DNA of 64,000 nucleotides from Roseicella sp. DB1501 (GTDB lineage: Bacteria; Pseudomonadota; Alphaproteobacteria; Acetobacterales; Acetobacteraceae). Below, one piece after another: positions 41,377 through 49,413 of the stretch. The stretch lies in NCBI RefSeq assembly GCF_013112485.1, contig NZ_JABFHG010000008.1, positions 62,001-126,000 on the forward strand, given 5' to 3'. The notes under the pieces are model-generated. The model made no database searches. It saw only the letters and a list, made by a program, of their open reading frames with translations, and was not told the origin of the DNA. Positions within the stretch are counted from its first letter, which is position 1. Each line of letters opens with the position of its first letter. The position numbers and the translations under genes are program-made.

Positions 41377-44300
41377 GTGGCCCCGATGGCGGATTCCAGC
41401 GCAGGACCGGGAGCAGGCGGCCCGCATATCGTCTGCGCCGGCTGCGGCGCCGTGCTGCCCGCGACCGCCCGCTTCTGCAGCGAATGCGGGCTGCGGCAGG
41501 CCCCCGGCCGGGCGCCGCTCCGCCCCGGCCCGCCCCGCTCGCGCGAGCTGCGGCCGATGACCGTGCTGTTCTGTGACGTGGTCGGCTCGACCAGCCTCGC
41601 GGCGAATGCCGATCCCGAGGAATTCACCGAGGCCATCACCCGCTTCTACCGCGCCACCACTCAGGCCGTCGCGGCGCATGGCGGGCATCTCGGCCGCCTC
41701 GTCGGCGACGGGGTGCTGGTCTATTTCGGCTATCCGGCGGCGCAGGAGGACGATCCGGAGCGGGCGGTGCGCGCCGCCCTCGACATCCTCGAGGCGGTGG
41801 CGGCCCTGCCGGCGCGGGCCGGCCGGCCGCTCGCGGTGCGCATCGGCATCTCGACCGGCCTCGTCGTCGTCGCCGACCTCGCCGATACTGGCGATCCGCG
41901 GCATCTCGACGTCTTCGGCGAGACCCCGAACCTGGCGGCGCGGCTGCAGGCGCTGGCGGAGCCGGGCACGGTGCTGGTCTCGGACAGCGTCCGCCGCCTC
42001 GTCGGCGCGCTGTTCGAGTTCCGCGATCTCGGCCGGCATCCGATGAAGGGCTGGCCGGAGCCGGTGCAGGCCTGGCAGGCGCTCGGCGTCTCGCGCAGCC
42101 CGGACCGCTTCGCCGCCCGCGCCGGCGGGGCGAGCCTGCCGCTGCTCGGCCGCGAGGCGGCGCTGGAGCGGATGCAGACGCTCTGGCGCGAGGCCTGCCG
42201 CGGCAGCGGCCGGGTGGTGCTGGTCTCCGGCGAGGCGGGCATCGGCAAGTCGCGGCTGGTGGCGCAGCTGCTGCGGCAGACCGAGAGCCGTATCATCATC
42301 CGCTACTTCGCGGCGCCGCACCAGCAGGGCATGCCGCTGCAGCCGGTGCTGCAGCAGCTCGAGCGCGACAGCCGGATCCTCCCCGCCGACCCGCCGGCGA
42401 CGCGGCTCGACAAGCTGCGCGGCATCCTCTCCGGCCTGCCGCCGGCGGATTTCGCCCTGATCGCCGAGCAGCTCGCCCTCGCTGCGCCGGAGCTCGCCGA
42501 GCTGCCGCCGATGCCGCCGCAGCGCCGGCGCGAGCGGCTGCTGCTGGCCCTGGCCGACGGCCTCGCCGCGACCACGCGGTTGCGGCCGGTGCTGATGGTG
42601 CTGGAGGACGCGCACTGGACCGACCCGACGACCCGCGAGCTGCTCGCGCTCTGGGTGGAGCGGGTGGCGCATCTGCCCGTGCTCTCGGTGGTCACGGCGC
42701 GGCCGGAATTCGCCCCGCCCTGGCTCGCCGCGCCGGGGGTGGAGCGGCTGGCCCTGACGCCGCTGGCCGAGCCCGAGGCGGCCGAGCTGGTGCGCTACGT
42801 GGCCCGCGACGTGCCGCTGCCGGCCTCGATCACCCGCGACATCCTGCGCCGGGCCGACGGCGTGCCGCTGTTTCTCGAGGAGCTCACGCGCGCCGTCGTC
42901 GAGCAGATCGCCCAGGCAGGAGGAAGTGCGGCAGGAGGAAGTGCGGCGGGGGGTGGGGCGGCCGGCGGCGAGCCGGGCAATGCCCCTGGCCTGGCGCCGC
43001 GGCGCGAGAGCGAGCGGGCCAGCGTGCCGGTCTCGCTGCACGCCTCGCTGCTGGCGCGGCTCGACCGGCTGGGCGAGGCGCGGCAGGTCGCCGAGGTCGC
43101 CTCCGTCATCGGCCGCGAATTCGACGCGGCGCTGCTCGCCGCCCTGCTCGACCGGCCGGCCGAGGCGCTGGCGCCGATGCTCGCCCGCCTCGTCGAATCG
43201 CGGGTGCTGCAGCGGCATCCGGGCGGGCTGCGCTACCGCTTCCGCCACGCGCTGATCCAGGACGCCGCGCTCGGCATGCTGCCGCGTGAGCGCTACCGGT
43301 CGCTGCATGCCCGGGTGGCCGACATCATCGAGCGCGACTTCCCGGCCAGCGCGGCGGCGCAGCCGCAGGTCATCGCGCATCACCGGACGGAGGCGACGCA
43401 ATCCGCGCTCGCCGTCGGCTGGTGGCTGCGCGGCGCGCAGCAGGCTCTGCAGCGCGCCGCCATGGAGGAAGCGCTGGTGCAGCTCCGCCGCGGCATCGCC
43501 CTGCTGCGGACATTGCCGGAGGCGGAGGCGCATGACCGGGCGGAGCTTGAGATGCAGCTCCTCGCCGGCAATGCCCTGCTCAGCCTGCGCGGCCACAGCG
43601 CGCTGGAGACCGGCGAGGCCTATGACCGCGCCCGGCAGCTCGCCGAGCGGCTGCCCGGCCAGCCGCAGCTGCGCAACGCCATGCACGGCCAGTGGAGCCA
43701 TTCCTGGATGCGCGGCCGCATGGACCAGGCGGCCGAGCGGGCCGAGGCGCTGCTGGCGCAGGCCGCGGTGCGCGGCTCGGGCGCGGCGCTGGCCACCGCC
43801 CACAGCGCCATGGGCCATACCCATTTCCTGCGCGGACGGTTCGCCACCGCCATCGCCAGTCTCGACGAGGCGCTGGCGCAGGATGCGCGGACGGCCGGGG
43901 AGCGCAGCGCCGGCCTCGCGGCCCAGGCAACGGTGATCAGCACGCGCTGCTACGCGGCCTGGGCGCGTGCCATCACCGGGCGGCTGCCGGAGGTGCGGCG
44001 CGACCTCGCCGCCACGCTGGCCGCGGCCGAGGCCTCCGGCTTCCCCTTCGCCATCGCCTACGGGCACTACGCCATCGGCCGCTTCGACTACGACCGCGGC
44101 GACGAGGAGGCCTGCATCACCCGCCTGCGCGGCGCGATCGCGCTCTGCGAGGAGCATGAGGTGCGCTATCTCGACATGGCCGCCAAGGCCATCGTCGGCC
44201 TGCTGCTCGGCCGGCGCGGCGAGGTCGAGGAGGGGCTCGCCCTGGTCCGCGAATGCATCGCCTGGAACCGCAGCATGCAGGCGATGACCTTCGTGCCGAG

Positions 44301-44727
44301 CTTCCTCGGCATGGAGGCGGAGCTGATGTCGATCACCGGCGATACCGGCGGCGCGCTGGCCCGGATGGAGACCGGCTTCGGCCTGCTGGCCGAGAGCGGC
44401 GCGGTCTGGGAGGAGGCGGTGCTGCTGCGCCAGCGTGGCGAGATCCGCCGCATGGCGGGGCAGCCGGCCGAGGCCGAGGCGGATCTGCGCGCCGCGCTGC
44501 GCGTCGCGGCGGCGCAGGGGGCGCGGCTCTTCGGCCTGCATGCGGCGCAGCCCCTGGCCGAGCTGCTGGCCGCGACGGGCCGGGCGGCGGAGGCCCGCAG
44601 CATCCTGCTCGAGGCCCTCGCCCCCTTCGCCGGCGAGACGGAGCCGGTGGTGCGGCGGGCGCGCACCCTGCTCGCCCGCATTCCCGCCCTTGGGCCGCGC
44701 GACCCGGCAGGGCCGGGCCTGGGCTGA
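41377..44727 (+). CDS. Class III nucleotide cyclase with zinc ribbon, AAA-type ATPase and TPR array
   Basis: A 1116-residue cytoplasmic signalling protein. A zinc ribbon comes first (C20, C23, C34, C37), then a class III cyclase domain (MTVLFCDVVGSTSLA with metal Asp67, VGDGVLVYFGYP with Asp111, NLAARLQALAEPG with the transition-state Asn and Arg), an STAND/AAA-like ATPase (GEAGIGKSRL near 287, Walker B LMVLEDAHWTDP near 407), a Gly/Ala linker with duplicated GGSAA, and about 400 residues of TPR helices. It should make cAMP or cGMP under control of the ATPase/TPR part. Start is GTG 41377, 9 bases after GGAGGGAAGG; ATG 41386 is the alternative. Confidence 0.9.
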   Translation: MAPMADSSAGPGAGGPHIVCAGCGAVLPATARFCSECGLRQAPGRAPLRPGPPRSRELRPMTVLFCDVVGSTSLAANADPEEFTEAITRFYRATTQAVAAHGGHLGRLVGDGVLVYFGYPAAQEDDPERAVRAALDILEAVAALPARAGRPLAVRIGISTGLVVVADLADTGDPRHLDVFGETPNLAARLQALAEPGTVLVSDSVRRLVGALFEFRDLGRHPMKGWPEPVQAWQALGVSRSPDRFAARAGGASLPLLGREAALERMQTLWREACRGSGRVVLVSGEAGIGKSRLVAQLLRQTESRIIIRYFAAPHQQGMPLQPVLQQLERDSRILPADPPATRLDKLRGILSGLPPADFALIAEQLALAAPELAELPPMPPQRRRERLLLALADGLAATTRLRPVLMVLEDAHWTDPTTRELLALWVERVAHLPVLSVVTARPEFAPPWLAAPGVERLALTPLAEPEAAELVRYVARDVPLPASITRDILRRADGVPLFLEELTRAVVEQIAQAGGSAAGGSAAGGGAAGGEPGNAPGLAPRRESERASVPVSLHASLLARLDRLGEARQVAEVASVIGREFDAALLAALLDRPAEALAPMLARLVESRVLQRHPGGLRYRFRHALIQDAALGMLPRERYRSLHARVADIIERDFPASAAAQPQVIAHHRTEATQSALAVGWWLRGAQQALQRAAMEEALVQLRRGIALLRTLPEAEAHDRAELEMQLLAGNALLSLRGHSALETGEAYDRARQLAERLPGQPQLRNAMHGQWSHSWMRGRMDQAAERAEALLAQAAVRGSGAALATAHSAMGHTHFLRGRFATAIASLDEALAQDARTAGERSAGLAAQATVISTRCYAAWARAITGRLPEVRRDLAATLAAAEASGFPFAIAYGHYAIGRFDYDRGDEEACITRLRGAIALCEEHEVRYLDMAAKAIVGLLLGRRGEVEEGLALVRECIAWNRSMQAMTFVPSFLGMEAELMSITGDTGGALARMETGFGLLAESGAVWEEAVLLRQRGEIRRMAGQPAEAEADLRAALRVAAAQGARLFGLHAAQPLAELLAATGRAAEARSILLEALAPFAGETEPVVRRARTLLARIPALGPRDPAGPGLG

Positions 44728-44781
44728 CGCAGCCTGCCGAGCATCGTCGCCCGGTCAGGGGAGTCCGACTGATCGGGACCT

Positions 44782-44891
44782 GCTCTAGACCACGATCCGC
44801 TCACACAGGGTCGCGGATCACGGCCTGGGCCGTTGTTTGATCGCGTGAGTCACGCTTTCCGGTGAGTCCACCTCAAGCGATCACGCTCTAG
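44782..44891. repeat. CTAG-bounded 110-bp palindromic intergenic element
   Basis: The element begins (44782-44788) and ends (44885-44891) with GCTCTAG and holds nested inverted repeats: GATCCGC/GCGGATC (44794-44819), GCGTGAGTCACGC (44843-44855), TGATCGC/GCGATCA (44839-44883). It fills the gap between the cyclase gene and the convergent basic-protein gene, and its right edge supplies the TAG stop (44888-44890) of that gene. The style matches dispersed palindromic elements of alphaproteobacteria. Confidence 0.6.
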
Positions 44892-45400
44892 CCCCGCGCG
44901 TCGTGCATCGCCTGCGCCGTCTTGCCCTGCTGCGAGACGCTGCCGATGCGCGCGCCATGGATGGTCGGGCGGACCTTGCGGTTCGGCCGGCTGGACATGC
45001 CCGCATCGGCGCTCGCGCCGCTGCCGGGATGGTGCCGCGGCCGCGCCTGGTTTCGCTCGAGCGCCTTGCGCAGCCGCGCGGCGTTGCGGGCGATGCGCAC
45101 CTCGTTCACCAGCAGGTCGAGACGCGCATTCACCCGCGCCAGGGCCCGGGCATAGACCTGCTTCTTCGCCGCCAGGCGGCGCTCGCTGTTCGCGCCGCCG
45201 CCGCCGCCCTTGCCGCGGCGGGCGCGCCGGCGGTCGCGGATCATGTCGCGCGCCCGGTTGCGGCGCTCGCGCAGCCAGCGTGCCAGCGCCTGGACCTCGT
45301 CCCGTCCCAGCTCGCCGAGGCGCGGATAGTGGCTGCGCTCGATCGGCTCACGCTCATCCTCCGCCAGTATCCCGTGCTCATGCACGAAGGCGATGCCCAT
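44888..45400 (-). CDS. Basic hypothetical protein
   Basis: A 170-residue Arg/Lys/Ala-rich protein I do not recognise. It has a conserved-looking N-terminus (MGIAFVHEHGILAEDE), a predicted long helix (ARALARVNARLDLLVNEVRI) that could form a coiled coil, a Gly/Lys stretch (RRARRGKGGGGGAN) and a disordered basic tail. No signal or membrane helix. ATG 45400 follows ACGGGAGGGAGCGG. The stop codon lies within the CTAG repeat, so the C-terminus may have been altered by insertion of that element. It may bind nucleic acid, judged by charge alone. Confidence 0.7.
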   Translation of the reverse strand: MGIAFVHEHGILAEDEREPIERSHYPRLGELGRDEVQALARWLRERRNRARDMIRDRRRARRGKGGGGGANSERRLAAKKQVYARALARVNARLDLLVNEVRIARNAARLRKALERNQARPRHHPGSGASADAGMSSRPNRKVRPTIHGARIGSVSQQGKTAQAMHDARG

Positions 45401-45469
45401 CGGTCCGCTCCCTCCCGTCGTGACCGCTGCCCAGAACAGCGCGGCGGCGCCCGGCGTTCCCCGCGGCGC

Positions 45470-46192
45470 TCAGCGAGCATCGTGGAAGATGATGCCGAGG
45501 GTGAAGCGCTCGCCGCCATGGACCCGGCTGACGCCGTGCCGGAGCATGACCCGGTAGGGGCCGCGGCTGCCCTGCACCGGCCGGTGATGCACGGCGAAGG
45601 CGACCCCCTCCCCCTGCCGCAGCCCCACCACCTCGGCGCGGGACTGCATGCGCGGGCGCTGCTCGGTCAGCACGAACTCCCCGCCCGTGAAGTCGCGCCC
45701 CGGCTCGCTCAGCAGGATCGCCACCTGCAGCGGGAAGGCGAGCGCGCCGTAGAGGTCCTGGTGCAGGCAATTGTAGTCGCCCGGCCCGTAGCGCAGCAGC
45801 AGGGGCGTCGGCTGGCGCTGGCCCGCGGCATGGCATTCGGCGGTGAAGCCGGCGAGGTCCGGCGGGAAGCGCTGCTCCAGGCCGAGCCTCGCCTGCCAGG
45901 CATTGGCCAGCGGCACCAGCCGGGCATAGAGCGCCCGGCGCAGCGCCGCGACCGGTGGCGGCAAGGTGGCGAAGTACTTGTACTCGCCGCGGCCGAAGCC
46001 GTGCCGGGCCATGACGACGCGGCTGCGGAACCCGGCCTCCTCGCCATACAGCGCGGCGAGGCCGGCGCATTCCGCCGGCGTCAGCAGCGGCCCGGTCGGA
46101 GCGGCGCCATGCGCGTCGAGCGCCTCGTGGATGCGCGGCCAGTCGAGGCCGGCGATGCGGGAATCGATGCCCATGCCTTCGCTATGCCGCAT
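45470..46192 (-). CDS. 2-oxoglutarate/Fe(II)-dependent oxygenase
   Basis: A 240-residue double-stranded-beta-helix dioxygenase. H144 and D146 (LHQDLYGA) and H225 (SRVHGGERF) would hold iron, and R229 would bind 2-oxoglutarate, with GDYNCLHQD typical of the proline-hydroxylase-like COG3826 type. The target is unknown (protein or small molecule). ATG 46192 is used; an in-frame ATG at 46174 with GAAGG before it may be the real start. It is 69 bases from the basic-protein gene on the same strand. Confidence 0.85.
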   Translation of the reverse strand: MRHSEGMGIDSRIAGLDWPRIHEALDAHGAAPTGPLLTPAECAGLAALYGEEAGFRSRVVMARHGFGRGEYKYFATLPPPVAALRRALYARLVPLANAWQARLGLEQRFPPDLAGFTAECHAAGQRQPTPLLLRYGPGDYNCLHQDLYGALAFPLQVAILLSEPGRDFTGGEFVLTEQRPRMQSRAEVVGLRQGEGVAFAVHHRPVQGSRGPYRVMLRHGVSRVHGGERFTLGIIFHDAR

Positions 46193-46242
46193 GGCGCGGC
46201 CCGGCGCCTACCGCCCATTGCGCCGGCTTGCGGCCGGGCGCC

Positions 46243-47013
46243 TCAGCCGGCCCGGTGGCCCGGCTGTTCCAGGGGCGGCGCCAGCAGCGGCCGGCCGAGC
46301 GCCCAGCCCAGCCCCATCAGCGCCAGGACCGCCGCGCCGTGCCAGACCAGCACCATGAGCATGGCATCGAGATGGTGCACCAGCGACAGCCCGGCCGAGC
46401 AGAGCGCCGCCGCCGCGAGCCCGCCCAGCAGCAGCACCGGCTGCGGCCGCACCGGGCCGGCATGGCGCAGCAGCAGCAGCATCGCCGCGGTGAGCGGCGT
46501 GCCGAGGACCAGGATGAATTTCAGGCAGCCCCAGCTCGGCCCCAACGCCCAGGCGGCGGGGCCGAGGCGCGCGACATCGGCCAGGCAGCCCCAGCCGAGG
46601 CTGGCCAGCCAGAGGGCGAGCGGCGGCAAGGGCAGCAGCGCCCAGCGGCCGGACCGCTCTGGCCGCGCCAGCATCGCCGCCGCCAGCGCCGCGGCGATGC
46701 CCGTCGCCACCGAGGCGAGGAACTGCGCCCGCTCGCCCGGCTCGGCCATGGCATGGCCGAGATCGTGCCGCACCCCGAAACCGGCGACCGCCAGCGCGAT
46801 CACCAGCCCCGCCAGCAGCAGCCAGAGCAGCGCCAGCAGAACCGGCGAGGGCAGGCGCCGGACCGGCCGCAGCCCGGCCGCCAGCTCCGCGATGAGGCGC
46901 TCGCTCGACCCCGGCGGCCCGCCGCCGGCCTGCGGTACCCCCATCCGCGGCACCCCCAGGGGACGGCGCCGGGACGGGCCCTGTCCCCCCGGCGCCCCCG
47001 TCTTCGCCGTCAT
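46243..47013 (-). CDS. nrsF: NrsF-family (DUF1109) anti-sigma factor
   Basis: A 256-residue inner-membrane protein with six hydrophobic helices after a 40-residue Gly/Pro-rich cytoplasmic N-terminus. The helices include VLLALLWLLLAGLVIALAV and FILVLGTPLTAAMLLLL, and the sequence has the G-W-G-C-L and W-G-C-L-K-F cysteines that recall the redox or metal-sensing Cys of NrsF proteins. It should hold the ECF factor encoded just upstream inactive until released by a signal. Its ATG overlaps the sigma stop by 3 bases. Confidence 0.82.
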   Translation of the reverse strand: MTAKTGAPGGQGPSRRRPLGVPRMGVPQAGGGPPGSSERLIAELAAGLRPVRRLPSPVLLALLWLLLAGLVIALAVAGFGVRHDLGHAMAEPGERAQFLASVATGIAAALAAAMLARPERSGRWALLPLPPLALWLASLGWGCLADVARLGPAAWALGPSWGCLKFILVLGTPLTAAMLLLLRHAGPVRPQPVLLLGGLAAAALCSAGLSLVHHLDAMLMVLVWHGAAVLALMGLGWALGRPLLAPPLEQPGHRAG

Positions 47014-47567
47014 TCCCGCTCCCCCGAACCCAGGCGTCGGCGCAGCGCCCGGACGGCGCGATGCGTCGCCACCTTCAGCGCCCCGACGCTCATGCCCGAC
47101 CGGGCGCTGGCCTCGGCGAGCGGCAGATCCTCGAGCTTGGCCAGGCCGAGCGCGGTGCGCTGGGCCGGCGGCAGCTCGGCGACCGCGGCCCGCAACTCGG
47201 CCGAGGCGACCCGTGCCTCCCCCTGATTCGCCAGAGGCGCGGCCAAGGTTTCGCCGCCCGCCTCGATCGGCACCTCCCGCCCCTGCCGCCGGCCGCTCCG
47301 CCGCAGGCGGTCGATCGCCCGCCGCTCGCAGATCGCCACCAGCCAGGGGCGGATTGGCCGGGTCGGATCATAGGCGTGGCGGAGCTGGTGGATCGTCAGC
47401 AGCGCGTCCTGCACCGCATCCTCCGCCTCGGCCGGATCGCGGATGCGGCGGCGGGCGGTGTTGCGGAGCAGCGGCAGCGCGGCGCGAAGGAGGGTGTCGT
47501 AGGCCCGCGCGTCGCCGGCCTGCGCCGCCGCCATCCAGGCCTCCCATTCCCCTTCCGTCGCCGCCAT
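47010..47567 (-). CDS. sigF: ECF sigma factor, SigF-like
   Basis: A 185-residue sigma factor with region 2 (DPAEAEDAVQDALLTIHQLR, PIRPWLVAICERRAIDRLRR) and region 4 (LPPAQRTALGLAKLEDLPLA, ARSGMSVGALKVATHRAVRA). There is no region 3. Paired with nrsF, it belongs to the group that controls envelope or oxidative-stress genes in Caulobacter and relatives. It starts 8 bases after the amidase stop, so it may be read from the amidase promoter; no separate promoter fits in the gap. The ATG at 47567 has a weak ribosome site. Confidence 0.9.
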   Translation of the reverse strand: MAATEGEWEAWMAAAQAGDARAYDTLLRAALPLLRNTARRRIRDPAEAEDAVQDALLTIHQLRHAYDPTRPIRPWLVAICERRAIDRLRRSGRRQGREVPIEAGGETLAAPLANQGEARVASAELRAAVAELPPAQRTALGLAKLEDLPLAEASARSGMSVGALKVATHRAVRALRRRLGSGERE

Positions 47568-47575
47568 GCCCGCCG

Positions 47576-48976
47576 CTAGCCGAGCAAGGCGGGCCGCCGC
47601 GCCCGCCAGCCATGCGCCGTCTCATAGGCATGGCCGGCGCGCAGCAGCATGGGCTCGGCGAAGGGCTTGCCGACCAGTTGCAGGGCCAGCGGCAGGCCGC
47701 CCGCGCCGAAGCCGGCGCAGACCGAGAGCGCCGGCCAGCCGGTGACGTTGAAGGGCGTGGTGAAATTGGGCTTGTCGAGGAAAGCCCAGGGCGACACGGC
47801 GTCGATCCGCGCCGCCTCGCCCGGCTGCGCGGCGGTGAGCAGCAGGTCGACCTCCGCCGTCGCCGCCTCGGTCGCCGCGATCAGCGCCCGCCGCGTCTTC
47901 TGCGCCGCCAGATAATCGGCCGCTGTCAGCAGGCCGCCGAGCGCCAGCCGATCGCGCAGGATCGCGCCGAACTGGTCCGGCTCACGGCGCATCACCGCCT
48001 CATGGATGGAGAAGGCCTCGGCGAGCATGATGACCCAGGCGCAGGCATTGAACGCGTCGAGTCCCGGCAGCGTCACCTCCCGCACCTCCGCGCCCTCCCG
48101 ACGGAAGAAGTCGGCGGCGCCCTCGATGCCTACAAGAGTCGCGGCGTCCACGGGATGGTCGCGCTCGTGGAAGTGACGCACCAGCCCGATGCGCAGCCCG
48201 CGCACGCCCTGGCCGAGCCCGGCGCGGAAATCCGGCACCGGCCGGTCGGCGCTCGCCGGATCGACCGGGTCGTATCCCGCCATGGCCTGCAGCAGGATGG
48301 CGCAGTCCTCGACCGTCCAGGCCATCGGCCCGGTATGGTCGAGGGATTGCGACAGCGGCAGCACCCCGGCGCGGGAGCAGCGCCCATAGGTCGGCTTGAT
48401 GCCGGCGATGCCGCAGAGCGAGGCCGGCAGGCGGATCGAGCCGGCGGTGTCCGAGCCGGTGCCGCCGAGCACCAGGCCGGCGGCGACGGCCGCGCCGGTG
48501 CCGGAGGAGGAGCCGCCGGTGAAATGCTCCGGGTTCCAGGGATTGCGCGCCGGCGGCCAGGGCAGGTCGAAGCTCGGGCCGCCAAGGGCGAATTCATGCG
48601 TCGCCAGCTTGCCGAGCATGACGATGCCGGCCTCGGCCAGATTGCGCACCGTGGTCGCGTCCTCGCGCGGCACGGAGCCCTGGAGGACGCGCGAATGCCC
48701 GGTCGTCGGCAGGCCGGCGGTGCCGTAGATGTCCTTGTGCGCGAAGGGGATGCCGTCGAGCGGGCCGCGCGGCCCGTCCCGCGCGATGCGCGTCTCGGCC
48801 GCCCGCGCCGCGGCGCGGGCGCCCTCCGCATCGAGATGGATGAAGGCGTGCAGCGTGCCGTCGAGCCGCTCGACGCGCCCAAGGCAGGCCTCGGTCAGCT
48901 CGACCGGCGAGAGGCGCCGGGCCGCGATCGCCGCGGCGGCCTCGGCGATGGTCGGGATCGGCGTGGCGGCGCTCAC
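47576..48976 (-). CDS. Amidase-signature hydrolase, AtzE/GatA-like
   Basis: A 466-residue amidase. The catalytic triad is K81 (PFAHKDIYG), cis-Ser156 (GGSSSGTG) and nucleophile S180 (GSDTAGSIRLPA). It starts at GTG 48976, overlapping by 4 bases the stop of a 72-residue AtzG/GatC-like gene. That pairing is known for AtzE, the 1-carboxybiuret hydrolase, and for other amidases that need a small partner, so it is probably a heteromeric amidohydrolase of small ureide- or amide-type compounds, not the tRNA amidotransferase. ECF sigma genes follow 8 bases downstream. Confidence 0.88.
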   Translation of the reverse strand: MSAATPIPTIAEAAAAIAARRLSPVELTEACLGRVERLDGTLHAFIHLDAEGARAAARAAETRIARDGPRGPLDGIPFAHKDIYGTAGLPTTGHSRVLQGSVPREDATTVRNLAEAGIVMLGKLATHEFALGGPSFDLPWPPARNPWNPEHFTGGSSSGTGAAVAAGLVLGGTGSDTAGSIRLPASLCGIAGIKPTYGRCSRAGVLPLSQSLDHTGPMAWTVEDCAILLQAMAGYDPVDPASADRPVPDFRAGLGQGVRGLRIGLVRHFHERDHPVDAATLVGIEGAADFFRREGAEVREVTLPGLDAFNACAWVIMLAEAFSIHEAVMRREPDQFGAILRDRLALGGLLTAADYLAAQKTRRALIAATEAATAEVDLLLTAAQPGEAARIDAVSPWAFLDKPNFTTPFNVTGWPALSVCAGFGAGGLPLALQLVGKPFAEPMLLRAGHAYETAHGWRARRPALLG

Positions 48977-49191
48977 CGGCCCTCCTCCGCCGCGAAGGTG
49001 GTGGCCGGTTCGGCCAGCATGCCTTCCAATGTCGCCTCCATCGTCGCGGGCGCCGCGCCGCGAATCTGGCGCAGCATCTCGGCGAAGCGCGGCCAGACGT
49101 CCTGCAGCGCGGCGCATTGCGCCGGCGTCAGCGGCATGCCGGCGCGCGCGACCAGCGCCGCGAAGGCCTCCTCGGATATGGTCTGCGACAT
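48973..49191 (-). CDS. AtzG-like small amidase subunit
   Basis: A 72-residue helical protein resembling AtzG (DUF4089) and, more distantly, GatC: SEEAFAALVARAGMPLTPAQ, ALQDVWPRFAEMLRQIRG and the terminal A-E-P-A-T-T-F-A-A-E segment. These subunits wrap around and stabilise their amidase. The start is ATG 49191 behind GGAGGGGATCG; an earlier in-frame ATG at 49212 lacks such a site. Translation is coupled to the amidase by a 4-base overlap. Confidence 0.8.
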   Translation of the reverse strand: MSQTISEEAFAALVARAGMPLTPAQCAALQDVWPRFAEMLRQIRGAAPATMEATLEGMLAEPATTFAAEEGR

Positions 49192-49413
49192 CGATCCCCC
49201 TCCATCCGGCATTGATGCAGCGCAGTATGGGCCGATCCTGTCCGGCGGGAAGGCGACAAGCGGGGCGTTCCAGGGGGGCCGGTTGCGCGGTTCGCGCCGG
49301 CAAGGCTAGGCTTGCGGCGGAAACGGAAGCGGACCGGAATGCCGGCCGCAGGCGTCGGGCATGCGTGCCGCGGGCGTCGGGCCGGAATGGCCCGGAGCGG
49401 GAGGACGAGAGCC

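Noticed and set aside
40789-44541. Long open frame antisense to the cyclase gene
   Set aside because: No domain is recognised and the opposite strand encodes a textbook cyclase/AAA/TPR protein.
47576-49191. GatA/GatC of the tRNA amidotransferase
   Set aside because: No gatB gene follows, the small subunit looks closer to AtzG, and ECF sigma genes follow instead.
44903-49309. Open frame of nearly 1470 codons antisense to seven genes
   Set aside because: It spans several unrelated genes, has no recognisable domain and changes composition at each sense-gene border; a GC-skew artefact.
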